From contig NC_072893.1 in the NCBI RefSeq assembly GCF_027943255.1, positions 36,912,001-36,976,000 on the forward strand: DNA of 64,000 bases. Direction: 5' to 3'. The DNA is from Anastrepha obliqua (lineage: Eukaryota > Arthropoda > Insecta > Diptera > Tephritidae). Made by a program: the position numbers and the translations under genes. This document shows positions 20,385-32,319 of this stretch, piece after piece. Numbering within the stretch: the stretch's first letter is position 1; every line of letters begins with the position of its first letter. Under the pieces are notes generated by a model. It did no database searches. It saw only the letters and a list, made by a program, of their open reading frames with translations, and was not told the DNA's origin.

Positions 20385-21885
20385 CCAAAGAGCACCAAGA
20401 GATTTGGTGGCTCGTAAAACACTCAGGCTAAAAGCCCATTGTATTTAGAGCTCTGAAAAGAGGGTAGATAGTCAAGGAGGAAAGGAGAAAAGCATCAGAA
20501 AAAGAGATAGGAAAGAATAGAGGCAGAGACAAAGGTAGTTAGTTAGTCCTGTGAGAATTTTCTGGATTCTTTGGCAAATCTGTAAATATCCTACAGTTTT
20601 AGAGAACGAATATTACTCATTCTCATGACATGGGAACCGAAAACTCGTAGCCTTGCTCTAGCAAAGGTAGGCCACTCACAAAGAAAGTGTTCAGTGGTAT
20701 CCGCCTCCTCAAAGCAAGACAGGCACATCGGGTCCTCAATGATCCCAATGGTGGCCATACGCTGACCCCATGGGTTGTGTCCTGTAATAATACCGAACGT
20801 CTTTCCTTCCAAGTTTTAGTAGAAATTTTGACAGATTTCTGTTCGGTTTTGCGCCAATCTGTTTCCCGCTCCATCTCCTCTCGATTATCCATTCAGCTAC
20901 TTTCAGGATGGCAAACATTTCCGTTTGGAAAGCAGTTGCCATTTCCTCCATAGCATAGTGATACTTATTACTATCGTTTAAGTACCATCCGGCTCCAGAA
21001 CTTATTTCATTCTTGAACCCATCGGTAAAAAAAATATCCGTCAAACCCCCCTGAATGCATTCTGGGTTGGATCTGACATCAAATTTCCTTCCAAATTAAA
21101 CTATGGGTATCAGGTCATCTTTAGGTGCCAAAAACAGTGGATACTGCTCCGACAGCAACTTAAAGATTTCTCTGTGTCCCGAAGTTCCATCTTCGTGCCA
21201 GAAACCATATTTATGGAGTCTTCACATCGCTTTTATTCTTCTTGTTTTATCTTAAGATCCAAGGAGAGTAAATCAAGCATATAATTTAGAGCATCGCCGG
21301 AGGTTGTAATCATGGCACCGTAATGCATAAACATGCACTTATTTGCAGCCTGTATAGTTCCCGGAGTGTGGACTTAACCATGGCCCGTCGCCACCAGACC
21401 ACAGAGGTGTAAGTGATGATTGGTCAGATAAGCGCTGTGTATATCCATAGGACCACAGCAGGTTTCAGACCCCAGGTTTTACCAAAGGCTCTGCGACACT
21501 CCTTAATGCGCCCTTAATTGACCTTCGGCGAAACGTGTGTCTCCCAAGTCAGCTTCTTATTCAAGATTACCCCTAGATATTTAACTTTATTGGAAATATC
21601 AAGTGTCACATCTTTCAGTGTTGGAAGACTAAGTCCATTCAATTTCCGTTTTCTCGTGAACAAGGCTATAGTGGTTTTCTTCGGATTGACGGAAAGACCT
21701 TGTCTCATGCACCAGTCATCGATTTGGTCAAGAATCCTCTGCACTTTCGTGCAAAGCCTCCTTAGGAGCTTATCCGATGTTAGCGCACAGACATCGTCCG
21801 CATATGCTTGAACATGAAAAGCGAGTTCATGCATCTCCTCTATTAGATATTCTACGACCAAGCACCACAACAGCGGAGAAAGAAC
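20385..21885 (-). mobile_element. LINE fragment with RT core, deleted RNase H and tail, family F copy 1
   Basis: Minus strand, 5' truncated just upstream of TVLSPLLWCLVVEYLIEE. The RT palm motif is intact as QAYADDVCALTS (about 21790), followed by LSVNPKKTTIALFTRKRK and KVKYLGVILNKKLTWETHVS, then the thumb (TWGLKPAVVLWIYTALIWP). A TDGFKNEISSGAGWYLND segment starts RNase H at about 21010, but after AILKVAEWIIERRW the frame jumps to NRNLSKFLLKLGRKDV: the DSQAAI and histidine parts are deleted. The tail MCLSCFEEADTTEHFLCEW (C-x2-C...H-x4-C) and a long 3' UTR to 20385 follow. Stops lie between domains. It is the longest RT relic of this group. Confidence 0.78.
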
Positions 21886-23586
21886 AGTAGGTTAGTAGTC
21901 TCATCCATCTTGAAACTTAAAATCAAAGCGTTTTTAGGGGCAAGCGCTCTTTATACCTATGTTTAGGTATCGAAAGTGAGGTTTGAGAGAGAGCGAGAGC
22001 GAGAGAGAACGGAGTTCTGGAAGACTCTCTGAAGCTTGCTATAGCAGCTAAGCGATCTAGATGATTTTAATAGTTCTCTCTTGGAGCAAGATAATCATCC
22101 GAAATGATAAATTTTATTGCAGTGACAGATAAGTGACTTGATCGATCTACTCTTGCTGTAAATCTTTTTTGCTCCATTCTTACACGCCATGCACTAAGTA
22201 TATCTGTTAAATTACCTCAATTAATTTAAATGAATTTTCGACTTAGACCAGTGCTATTAATTGAAATTTGCAAGCTTTCCATTCTCATACTTTCAATCGC
22301 CTATTTTGCGAAAATCGCATTGAATCCACCATATTTCGTTCACTTTCATTTCAACTGAAAAATTCGAAGAAAACAGAATTTGCCGGAAAACAATCGCTTG
22401 CTAATGAACAATTGGCCATCTATTTGTTGATTTTTCCGTCTTTGTATGACGATCATTACATCAACCTTGCCTCAAAATAGCATCGAAATACCAAGTTTAT
22501 GAAAAAATGCGGCATTAAACTACTTCGTCTTCACTTGGTTTGCATCAACAACAACACCAGCCAGCCATCCAACCAACCAACTAAAAGTGAATACCAAACT
22601 TGGTGGAGACAACAAAATTGAAATGCAGCCAAATTATCAGCGTGGACACTTTGAAATGTCAACAGCAATAGCTACTTTAACAACAACAGCAAGCTGAATT
22701 AATGCCGCCAAGCAACAACGACATGTTCGCTGGAAAAAATATTAAACGACTTTCACTATTAATAAAAAAGAAGGAAAAAAATAGAAAGAGAAGGCAAGCG
22801 TAGCTGCTTTTTTTACGATTAGTTTGATGAACAACACAAAAGATGAAATCGTTTGATGTCTTTGTGGTTTTGTTGATAATTTTATTGCAATTAAAGGGAA
22901 ATATTTTTACAAATATCGACACTTATTTCAAAACATTTGAAACAACAAATTCCCTTTGGAGACCATCAAATTTAAGTGCAACGATGTCGTACTGTGCAAG
23001 TCGCAGGGCGACTGCGTCGCAGATATTTGCATTTGTTCTCACTCAACTCGCGTGTCCGCTGACTTTGACCTGTGCATGCAGCAAGTCTAGAATCTGTGTT
23101 GTGAGATTAAACCTGTGGAGGCAAAATCTAGTCTCAAGAGTTAAAGTTAAGCTTTTTTGTCGATTGATCTGACAGACGAAGTGTGATCGCTTTTTTTTGC
23201 TTAAGGCTTTGAGAAGCTGATAATTTAATATGCCACCAATCAATCTGGATACTTTCTATTTCTACATAGTACCACCACCATCGATTGTGGTATACCATCT
23301 ACTACTTTTAGTATGAAGAAGTATGAAACCAACCAACATCGTTTTTGGCTTTTTAACGCCTGTAAGATATATCAACCAGAAGTACTAGCCATGCAGGAAA
23401 CCTTACAGTGCCCATTTCAATTACCTAAGGAAAAGGAAAAAAAGTATATACTTTCTCTGATAGTCAACCGGCCATGTAAGAGTCAAATGCATGCGTAGAC
23501 GACATCAGACCCCTTCAGAGATGCCGTAGATGCCCTCCGATAATCGATTCTACTTTACCGGAACAACCCAGATGAAAATCCGGCCG
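21886..23586. other. No gene seen
   Basis: Low-repeat DNA with CAACAACAACACC, CCAGCCAGCCATCCAACC and similar simple patches near 22550-22700. Open frames of 60-110 codons on both strands overlap without domains. Confidence 0.4.
21985..22010. repeat. GA-rich repeat
   Basis: GAGAGAGAGCGAGAGCGAGA. In flies such runs can bind GAGA factor; here it is only a sequence pattern. Confidence 0.6.
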
Positions 23587-23775
23587 AGGAATGTCAACAA
23601 AATATCGGGAATTTTTCATTTAAAAACCGCGCGTTACCAATATGACTAATTTTTTTTTGCTGGAATGTTCATAAAACTGTCCTCTGTCGCAGAGTTTTAG
23701 CCTGATCTGTGAATAAGCTGATTTTTGGCATTTAATTACATCAGTCCACCGGAGGTGTGCTCTGCGATTTTCACT

Positions 23776-24782
23776 ATGGATAAAAATATCGAACAAAGAA
23801 TTTGTCTTGAATTTTGTGTTTCAGTTGGGATTTCGTGTGCCGAATCGTTGAAAATGTTGCAGAAAGCCTATGGCGAGTGCGCTTTATCAAAAAACACGGA
23901 AAACACGGGTCTACGAGGGGCATACAACTTTTGCAGAGGGCCGAGAAGTCGTTGAATATTTGCCCCGATCTGGTCGCCCATCAACGTCTTCAATAGATGA
24001 AAACGCCAAACGTCGACAAAGTCAAGGAAATGGTGCTGGAAAAAGTTTGAGGGAGGTAGCTCGTGACCTTAGTGTGTCTCACGAATCAATTCACAACATT
24101 TTACACCATCAATTGGGCATGAAACGCGTGGCTGCTCGACTCGTTTCGAGAGAGTTGAATTTCTTTCAAAAAATTCATCGGAAGAAGGTGGCTGAAGACA
24201 TGCTTGAACAAGTGAATTCGGACCCAACGTTTATCGAGCGCATCATAAGAGGTGATGAGACGTGGGTATATAAGCTTCACATGCAAACCAATGCACAGAC
24301 GGCTGAATGGCGCTATTCACATGAGTCGAAACCCAAAAAACTACGTCAAAGTCGGTCAAAAGTGAAAGTCATGCTACTCGATTTCTTTGATTATCATGGA
24401 GGTGTGCACTCGGAACTCGTTCCAAATGGTTCTAGGGTAAATAGAGAATATTATTTGGAAGTTATGCGACGTTTGAGAGAAAATGTGCATAGGAAACGGC
24501 CCAAATTGTGGAAAGAAAACTCATGGATCTTGCCCCATGACGACGCACCGTCTCACAAGGCTCATATTGTGAACACTTTTTTGACCAAAAACTCGACAAA
24601 TATCATCGAACAACCACCGTATTCACCGGATTTAGCCTCTTGTGACTTTTTCCTTTTTCCAAAACTTAAATTGCCACTTCGCGGACGCCGCTTTGAGTCG
24701 ATAGAGGTCATTAAGTGGAATTCGCTAAAGCAGCTGAAGAAGATCTCTTCAAACGTGTTTAAAAGGTGCTTTGATGACTGGA
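23776..24782 (+). pseudogene. Mariner transposase, nearly complete but frameshifted and truncated
   Basis: The N terminus MDKNIEQRICLEFCVSVGIS at 23776 is followed by a +1 shift near 23880. The long frame then gives VYEGHTTFAEGREVVEYLPR and SGRPSTSSIDEN. Two compensating shifts at about 24005 and 24047 garble a linker that reads VDKVKEMVLEKS in the other frame. LREVARDLSVSHESIHNILH is the second helix-turn-helix. Catalytic residues: IRGDETWVY, HDDAPSHKAH and LASCDFFLFPKLKLPLRG, with 34 residues between the last two. All three Asp survive. The C terminus ends at CFDDW because a LINE is inserted there. Identity of the family is certain; activity is excluded by the shifts. Confidence 0.9.
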
Positions 24783-25280
24783 CTGAAATTGAACTTTGAA
24801 AAGGTCGAGCCACGGAGCCCCAGGAGATTTGGTGGCTTCCAAAACACTCAGGCTAAAAAGCCCATTGTATTTAGAGCTCTGGAAAGACGGTAGATAGTCA
24901 AGGAGGGAAGGAGAAAAGTATCAGAGAAAGAGATATGAATAAGAATAGAAACAGAGATAGTTATTCCTGTGAGAATTTTCCGGATTCTTTGGCAAATCTG
25001 TAGATATGCTCCAGTTTTAGAGAACGAATATTACTCATTCTAATGCCATCGGAACCCAAAACTCGTAGCCGTGCTCTAGCAAAGGCAGAACACTTACAGA
25101 GAAAGTGCTCAGTGCTATCCGCCTCCTCCAAGCACGACAGGCACACTGGGTCCTCAATGATTCCAATGGTGGTCATATGCTGACCCCATGGGTTCTGTTC
25201 TGTAATAATACCGACATTCAACCGAACGTCTTTCCTTCCAAGTTTTAGTAGAAAGTTTGACAGTTTTCTGTTAGGATTTG
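24783..25280 (-). mobile_element. LINE 3' end inserted in a mariner, family F copy 2
   Basis: It aligns with the LINE at 20385-21885 from the 3' terminus (GAAATTGAACTTTGAAAAGG here, GAAATTGAAATTTGAATAGG there) through the 3' UTR (TTTGGTGGCTTCC, ACACTCAGGCTAAAAAGCCC) into the tail protein VCLSCLEEADSTEHFLCKCS and LGRKDVRLNVGIITEQNPWG. The match stops at about 25280, inside the frame, so the copy is severely 5' truncated. Its frame is cleaner than copy 1 (one frame from about 25290 to 24961, ending FAKESGKFSQE), consistent with a younger insertion. Target-site duplication not resolved. Confidence 0.8.
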
Positions 25281-25457
25281 TCACAAAACACAAAATAAAT
25301 TTTGATTATTAAACAATTATTTTGCGTTTTATTGAACAATTCCCGGTACTTTTTTTACAGAATGTATATGTAGCGCTTATACCCTCTTGTTGCTTAATGC
25401 TTCCCAGACGGTGGTGTGCTGCGAGTATTAGAAAAAACTGTTTCTATCATTTGATGT

Positions 25458-25510
25458 TCCATACTCGGTCTCTACGGAATAGCAGTCATTCACCAACCCA
25501 TGCGGCTAAA
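25458..25510 (-). mobile_element. tRNA-like SINE head, family 1 fragment
   Basis: The complement reads TAGCCGCATGGGTTGGTGAA (A box at 25495-25506), a D-arm-like stretch, GCTATTCCG, then a decayed B-box region GAGACCGAGTAT. It matches the head of the copy at 56920-57195 (TAGCCGAATGGGTTGGTGTA). The SINE body is absent. Confidence 0.5.
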
Positions 25511-25512
25511 AA

Positions 25513-27015
25513 AATAATAAAAAAAAGAAAAAATTTAAATAAAAAAAGAACTATCAACACTTTGCAGTATACCGCGCTGCTATTATTTTGAACACAAGTG
25601 TATTTATAAAAATTACTCATATATTTCACTTTTTATCTCGTTGCATCTAACTTTTTCTGACCTTGTCGGTTTAGCTTCTTTTTTGAGCTTCGGGCCGCAC
25701 CGCCTGGCATAAGACAAATCACTAACAAACCTCCGCTTATGCTAATTATGCAGCGCTATTTTGTAATCGCAATTTAATATCCAAATAAAAACAAAAAAAA
25801 AAAAAAAAAAATTACTCAATCCAAACGTCACAGCGTTTTGGGGCAAAAATCCAGATTTCGTGGTCGAATTCAAATTTGATAAACGAGAGTTTGTTTTGAT
25901 TCCCATGCGGATTGTAAATTATTTACATTTATCTCCCAATATATCCAGTTTTGTATTAATATTTCTTTTCTTTGTTTTTGGTTATGCTTAACCGGTTGCA
26001 TTTGCCGTTGCTTGGTTATGTTGTAGTTGTTGATAAGCGACGCATAAATTATTTTAGTTGCAGACAGCTGCTTATTTGGCGTTAAATATTCATTTAATGG
26101 CGCGTCTGCGGAATGGCGCTCGCCAAGCTAATGAAGATGAAACAATGATAAAAAAATTAAAAACAAAAATACTACAGAAACACAGACAAATATATACATA
26201 TGTACATATGTAAATATGGATATTAAAATTCGTTACCCCAAAAATTTGCCCGTTGTTGTGGCGGCATGTCAGCAACTTAATCTTTGAGGTCATGGAAGTG
26301 GCACACAAATTATAATTGATTATTATTAAACGGACATATGTATGTACAAGAGTGTGAAGGCATATGCACAACTGTATGTAGTAGTTTGATTACGAACATG
26401 TTTTTTTTAAGAAATTTTTAGACGCAATCAGCTAACTTGCCATTTTGGGCGTTTAGCAACAATCAAGATATTGTAGCTTAGTACTGATTAAGAAACGGAA
26501 AAGACAAAAAAATGCAGAAACTATTTTTTTTGTTTTCAAGTTTGAGGTTTTTTTTTGTTTATGCAGTATAAAAATTTCCGTTTGTTAAGCTATGACTTTT
26601 GATTCCCCTCCACTAATGATTTTCAGAGTAATCGAAGTCGATTTTGGTTTGCGAGGGATCGATAATATGTAGAATAAAAAATAGGTCGATTCCAAAATGA
26701 ACCAAGCGAAGGGTGGTCGTTCAAGCGTTTGGAATTTATTTCGGCTATGAGTAAAAGGCACAATAATATTTTTCAAAGAATTTTCTCTTACTGGAAAGTG
26801 TAAGCCGTGACACAATTTCGTTAAAACGGCTCATCCGGCTGTAACCTCTTTACTCAACACAATTTTTCAGGGTAAATTATGTTCGCGAGTTTCAACTCGT
26901 CAATGTCAACTTCGATTTCATTTATCACCACTTGAATCATCTCTTAGTCATGGCAACGAAGGGGTTTATAAGAAGGACATAACCAATATAACGCTGGTTT
27001 TCATAAACTTCCGGA
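25513..27015. other. No gene seen
   Basis: AT-rich with a poly-A run at 25790-25810 and ACATATGTACATATG near 26200. A 76-codon minus frame at 26585-26815 (with RENSLKNIIVPFTHSRNKFQ) has no domain I recognise. No terminal repeats seen. Confidence 0.4.
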
Positions 27016-27019
27016 CCCT

Positions 27020-28690
27020 CACACAGCCAGATTTCTATTAGAGCACAAACTTTTTTATTGGTGCTCTAACTCCTAGGGATAGTAGGAACTGTAAAGAATT
27101 TCTTTTACAGCTACTCAGTAAGAGGAGCTAAAGTCACTAGATTTGTTCACAGGGGACGCCGCAGGGAGGGGTCCTTTCGCCCATACTTTGGCTAGTTGTA
27201 ATTGACGAAGTTCTGATAATGCTAAACAAGCGTGGGGTTAAGGTAGTAGCATACCTTGATGGTATCGGGACTGTTTCCCTCAGTCATGGCTGAGATTTTG
27301 GAAAGATCACAAAGCTGTACTCAGTCGCTGGGCTGCCACTTGTGGCCTCCGAGTCAACTCTGACAAAACGTAGCTGGTGCTATTCTCCAGAAAATATAAA
27401 CCTCCACCCTTTCGACTTCCCAAATTAAATAACCACGTTCTCCCGCTTTCATCGGAAGTTAGATTTCTTGGAGTGATACTTAACTCCAAACTCCATTGGA
27501 AGCTACACATTGAAAATCGGGTAAAGAAAGACATTATAGCCTTCTACTCCTGCAAATCTATGTTCGGTAAAAAATGGGTACTCAAGCCACAGGTCGTGCT
27601 GTGGATGTACAACGCAGTGGTTTTCAGTGGTTTTGCCAATTTTAAATGGATGCCTGGTTTGGTGGGAAGCTCTTCGGAAGGGCTATAATATGACTAAACT
27701 GGGGAGGGTGCAGAGGACTGTAGGCACTGGCATGACTGGAGCATGTAAAACTTGCCCCAGTGCTGCCCTGAATGTTCTTTTCCACTTACTGCCCATCGAC
27801 TTTTCCGTCATTTTCATCGCAGCTCAAAGTACAATCAGGTTAAAGGAGATTGGCCTCTGGAGACAATCTCTCAAGGGACATGGTAGCATTTTCGGGCAGT
27901 TAACACCCTATTTCTCCGAACTTCGAACAGATCTCTCTATCCGCAAACTAGAGTTTGAGGGTCGTGCTAGAGCAATCTTTCCAAATAGGCAGGATTGGAT
28001 CGAGAGGAAAATCTACACCTAAGCTTGCACCTCTGTCTTCACTGACGGTTCCAAGATGGAATCGGGATTCGGAGCAGGGGTTTTCTCTAAATCAGCCAAT
28101 TTATCTACTTCCTTTAAACTGCCAAACATTGCTAGTATTTTTCAAGCAGAAGTCTTCCCGATCTTGCAGGCATGCAAAATGCTTAAGGAACGCGGGAGCG
28201 AAGGAGATATTAACATTTGCTCCGATAGTCAAGCCGCGATTAAGGCTCTGACGACGCTATGGTGTAGAACGAAATTAGTAATACTTCTGTAAAGAAGAGA
28301 TCAAATCTTTTGGGTGTGCAGGTAACATTTCTCTCATCTGGGTTCCAGGACATAGGAATATAGAGGGAATGCAATTGCTGATGAGCTTGCCAGGAAGGGT
28401 ACTGAATTGGCCTCAGACACTTCCTACTCGGTCATCGGCAGCCCTCTGACAGTTGTTAATGGGGAACTGCACAACTTTATTTCTCAGGAAAGCGCAGAAA
28501 AGATGGAGCTCCATTTCTTCATGTGCTATTTCGAAAACCCTTTGGCCCCAATACGATATACGAAGTACTCAGAAAGTCCTTTGGACTCCTCGCCATTAAA
28601 CTTTCAAACTCGTAGGTGTGTTTACCGGTCACAGAACTTACTCTACACTTAAAGGATCAACAATTGAAGGAAAATATCTTTAAAATATTC
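27020..28690 (+). mobile_element. LINE pseudogene with RT and RNase H, family C copy 2
   Basis: Plus frames in order: GTPQGGVLSPILWLVVIDEV near 27150-27210 (RT motif), GVKVVAYLDGIGT near 27240 where YADD has become YLDG, FSRKYKPPPFRLPKLNNHVL (27377 frame), VRFLGVILNSKLHWKLHIEN, MYNAVVFSGF, TVGTGMTGACKTCPSAALNV, then RNase H: FTDGSKMESGFGAGVFSKSA at about 28030, NICSDSQAAIKALTTLWCR at about 28215, ADELARKGTELASDTS at about 28380, and a tail through AEKMELHFFMCYFEN to about 28650. At least three frame changes and several stops. The catalytic Asp pair of RT is lost (Ala-Asp to Leu-Asp, and Gly). Same family as 13880-14730. Confidence 0.8.
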
Positions 28691-28854
28691 TGAGTCAAAA
28701 AATTAAGAAAGTTTCCGGGCGCAATATTGCTTTTAAGGCCAAGAGTGAGGACAGATGTAAAATATAACTAAGGACAATTGGGGTAAGAATTCGTTACTCC
28801 TCTGCAAATTTCTCAAATTTTTTTTTAAGAATCTTAGCATTTTGTGGAGGGAAA

Positions 28855-29105
28855 GTTAATGTATTTCGTCTATTCTCAGTACATCCGACTCAAAAATATG
28901 CCATTTAAGCTTGGCGAAAATTGTGCTATTGTTATGTCCCAAACAAAGTTTACGCAGTGTATAATCCAGGATGCCTCTGATATATCGTCCCCATAGAGAG
29001 TGCCCCATAATTAGTTCTATCAAGGCTTGTAGTTTACTGTACCGCTGTTTGAGAAGGGGTTTTACTACCATCCTGTCAGGTCTTTCTAGGAAACACTTGG
29101 TTTTT
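28855..29105 (-). pseudogene. LINE tail fragment
   Basis: The minus strand reads KCFLERPDRMVVKPLLKQRY, LQALIELIMGHSLWGRYIRG and LCLGHNNST, the post-RNase H region (GH-x-LxxxxxRxxI then a Cys cluster) of a Jockey/R1-type LINE. It is cut on the right by the mariner at 29118. Confidence 0.5.
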
Positions 29106-29117
29106 TTTACTGGTATA

Positions 29118-29552
29118 CCCTATGATCAAAAAGTACCGGGAATGATTAAATTATACGGCCGGAAATGTGGGCAAACAGTTTTTGCATTTTGCGCGAAGAT
29201 AACGCGCCATCGCACCAAGCCCAAATTGTGCTGGATTATTTGACCAAACACCAAGTAAATACCATCGTGCAAGCACCGTATTCACCTGATATGGCCCCGT
29301 GCGACTTCTTTTTGTTTCCCAAGTTGAAGTTACCACTTCGAGGAAGGAGATTTCTGTCGATAGAGGAGATCAAAGAGAATACGACGAAAGAGCTAAAGGC
29401 CATCCCTTCGTCGGCCTACCAGGGGTGCATGGAGAACTGGGTTAATCGTTGGCACAGACGGGTCATATTTTGAAGCAGATAAAATAAATTTGCCTGAAAT
29501 TTAACTCTGCTTTGTTTTATTTAAACATTCCCGGTATTTTCTGATCATAGGG
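29118..29552 (+). mobile_element. Short deletion derivative of a mariner element (copy 2)
   Basis: It is 435 bp with clear inverted ends: CCCTATGATCAAAAAGTACC at the left and GGTATTTTCTGATCATAGGG at the right, flanked by TA on both sides (29116-29117, 29553-29554). Inside, the left repeat is joined to transposase codons just before RPEMWANS, so about two thirds of the gene is gone. It shares termini and sequence with 955-1477, but the deletion point differs, so the two arose independently from a similar parent. Confidence 0.87.
29165..29473 (+). pseudogene. Mariner transposase C-terminal third
   Basis: The frame MWANSFCILREDNAPSHQAQ contains the second catalytic Asp (REDNAPSH, usual HDDNAPSH). 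PYSPDMAPCDFFLFPKLKLP has the third, 34 residues on. It ends naturally at WHRRVIF followed by TGA. The ATG is internal to the ancestral gene. With no DNA-binding domain or first Asp it can only be a relic. Confidence 0.85.
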
Positions 29553-29554
29553 TA

Positions 29555-32319
29555 AGTTTTGCACCAACGATTCTCTTGAGATTTACTGCTCTGACCCTTG
29601 ATGTATCCGACTGTTCTCGCTATACTTGGCACTAAAATTTACGCTTCAAAGAGCCGCAAAGCATAAGTTCAAGGCATATTACACTTTGCAAAGGAAATTA
29701 GCCCCCACGTGCATTCTTGAAGAATTTTGAAGAGGTGTGAGCGATTTTTTATGCCTTTAGAGTAGCTTAGCTGCCACTACAGGTCTTGATTTTAAGTCTA
29801 CTCTACCTTTCGCTACCTTATTCATTCTGCTACTAGTCTACTAGTCTGTTACAGTATTGCGAAGCCTTCCGATTGAAAGACCGGTCTGCCAGCAAGGCTT
29901 ATGAACTAAAAAGCGATTCTGCCTTCCAGGCACTTATGCACTGACTATTTATTTCCTCCATCATTATTACATAAATTAGTATTTATTTCCACTTTTGTGC
30001 GACCTTGAAGTCTTTACCATGCCGCGGATAAATGCAGGATTAATTGTGACAGTACAGGTTTTTGTGGCATGCGCGTGGAATGAAGGAAGGCTCAGTTTGA
30101 AGTCTGAGTGCAGTAAAGAACAGCAAAAAAGTGTAATAAAAACGATATCATTAAAACCAGATCATTAAAGTGGTTTAGAACAGCTGCAAAAGGGAAGAAG
30201 AGAATCATTGCTGCAGAACAGGAAAAAGGAGTAATTAAATTAATTGGATCCCATTTGAAAGGCTACAATAAAAACTTATTTCTAAAATAGATGCGTAGTT
30301 GTTGTTTAATTTTATAAATTAACTTTTTTATTGCATTTAAGTAAATAACTACAACTTTTTTTCAATTTCTTGGCTGACTGATGCTAAACTCGTACGTAAT
30401 CCACACACACACACCTGCACATAAGTAAGTATGTATGCATGTAGACCCGCATATTTTTAAATGCATTTAGCTGCGCATTATTTTCATACACGCATGACTG
30501 CCAGCTTACTTGCTTCTTCTGCTTCTTTTTTATATAAAAAAATTAAATATTACTATATAAACAATAAAAATTTAATGCGAGGTACATAGATATGTATGTA
30601 TGTATGCATGTAGAGCTGAAACTATAACAACAAATCGAACGACAACGGCAATGAAACGGGTTATGTGAAACATGAATATTCATACTCGCGTTGTGACGAC
30701 TCAACTGATGCCGCAGCCAAGCCAATTCGCTGTGTTGTATGGACATTTGTATGCGGAAATCGCCATGGTTGCTGCTTCATGCTAATAATGCAATAGCGGT
30801 AAAGCGCCTGCTGCCACTACTGTTGCTGTTACTGTTGCAAGCAGTTGCCATAGCTTGCTAAAACAACAATGACAACAACAACAATAACAGCAACAAAGGC
30901 ATTGCGAGTAACAAAACATAAAGCCAGACCCCATTGATGCGCCCGGCCATGACAAATTGCATTGTGGCACTACTACAAATACAAGTACATCACAGTACAC
31001 ATGTGCACATATGTCAGTATGTGTATTTATGTTTATGTATGTGTACGTATTTTTTTCTATGCACTATTTTGTGATGTGTACAAACCACGAACAGTGGGAC
31101 GTGGCGGGTGGAATGCCGAAAAATATTAGCAAATTAATTAAAATGCAAAAACATAAAAATAAACTTAAAAATTCAATGCTTCGTACTTGAATTCGCAAAA
31201 CCCAGTTGTTAACTACGATTTGCAATTTGCATTACTCTGTTGAATTTTCGAATGTAATTGGCGTTAGTTTTATAAATTATTATCAAGTACTTACCTGTAG
31301 TTGTGTGTCTAAGTGTAATTATCCACTTCAGTGCGACTACTAGGAGCTCATTTCAAATGCATGTCAAACAGTTCACTTATAAAACACTTGCCACGGCCAT
31401 TGGTTTGCTGAAGCTCGCTACCTAAGCCGCAATATAAATTAAAAAAAAAAATTCCCCACAAAACTAAAAGTACCTCGTCTCTTTTATGAATCTTTTAGAT
31501 ATCTATGAAAGAAAGGCTTTGGAAGATTTGCTCTCCTATAAAAATTAAAATAGTCTGACTTGGGTGGCCTTCGTAGCTCTTTTACTTGTCTATTTTATTG
31601 ATAAAGGTAATAAGAAGTCGCTTACCTCCTTGTCAGGTGTTAGCCTAACTGCTTACGGTGTGCATAAACTGCTTAATATTGTCACACAAATGTTGGGGCC
31701 TAAAGCTTTATGCCCGTTTCGAGTGGTAGTTGCTGTTTTATGAGCATCTCTGGTATGTGCATGAGGAGGTATGTAAAGAGATGATTTTTATCAAGCTGGA
31801 TTTTTCCAAATACGGGACGTTCACTGGGTAGATCAGGCGCGTTAAAAAAATTTAAAATAATAATAACAAAAATAGCCTCCTTAAATCATTTATAAAAATT
31901 ATGTAATGTATATGTATGTAATTTGTATTGCGTGAGGCAAAACCGGCAAGAGCCTATAACAAAAGTCAAAGAAAAAGAAGAAGAAAATGTAATATATGAG
32001 CGATCCCATGTCAAGTGAGCCGAATATTCTTAAAATTGGTTTATTTATAGGCCTGGACTGAAATAATTTTGAAAACAAATTTTTTATTTTTGGGATTTAT
32101 TTAATGTTAAAAATTTTGGTATAAAGTAAAGTTTATTTTAAGTAAAATATCCTGGGTTGCTTTTGCTATTTTTCAATTTTTAGAATAAATAGGGAAGTAT
32201 TTTAGTGATTTCCTGTAGGTATTTGCTAAGTAATTCGAAAAGTTATGGCGTCCCGTTATCAAACTTGCAGGGATGACTGAGCATAGTCTCAGCTATTAGC
32301 AAAAAAAAAATGTGGGGGC
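29555..32319. other. No gene seen; candidate host noncoding DNA at 30.6-31.2 kb
   Basis: No transposon domain or terminal repeat recognised in 2.7 kb. CAACAACAACAATAACAGCA and (CA)4, GTATGTATGTATG patches occur near 30400-31050. The 30640-31000 part is less AT-rich with CTGTTGCTGTTACTGTTGC. Open frames are short and overlap on both strands. Confidence 0.4.

Larger units (their letters stand above)
23592..25365 (+). mobile_element. Mariner element interrupted by a LINE
   Basis: The left terminus near 23592-23624 (GTCAACAAAATATCGGGAAT) and the right terminus at about 25330-25365 (CAATTCCCGGTACTTTTTTT) are inverted relatives of the CCCGGTACTTTTTGATCATA ends of the elements at 955 and 29118, though diverged. 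The transposase begins at 23776 and stops being mariner at about 24782, where a minus-strand LINE takes over until about 25280. The final transposase codons resume after it (HKINFDY then stop at about 25305). Removing the LINE gives about 1.28 kb, normal for mariner. Confidence 0.75.
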
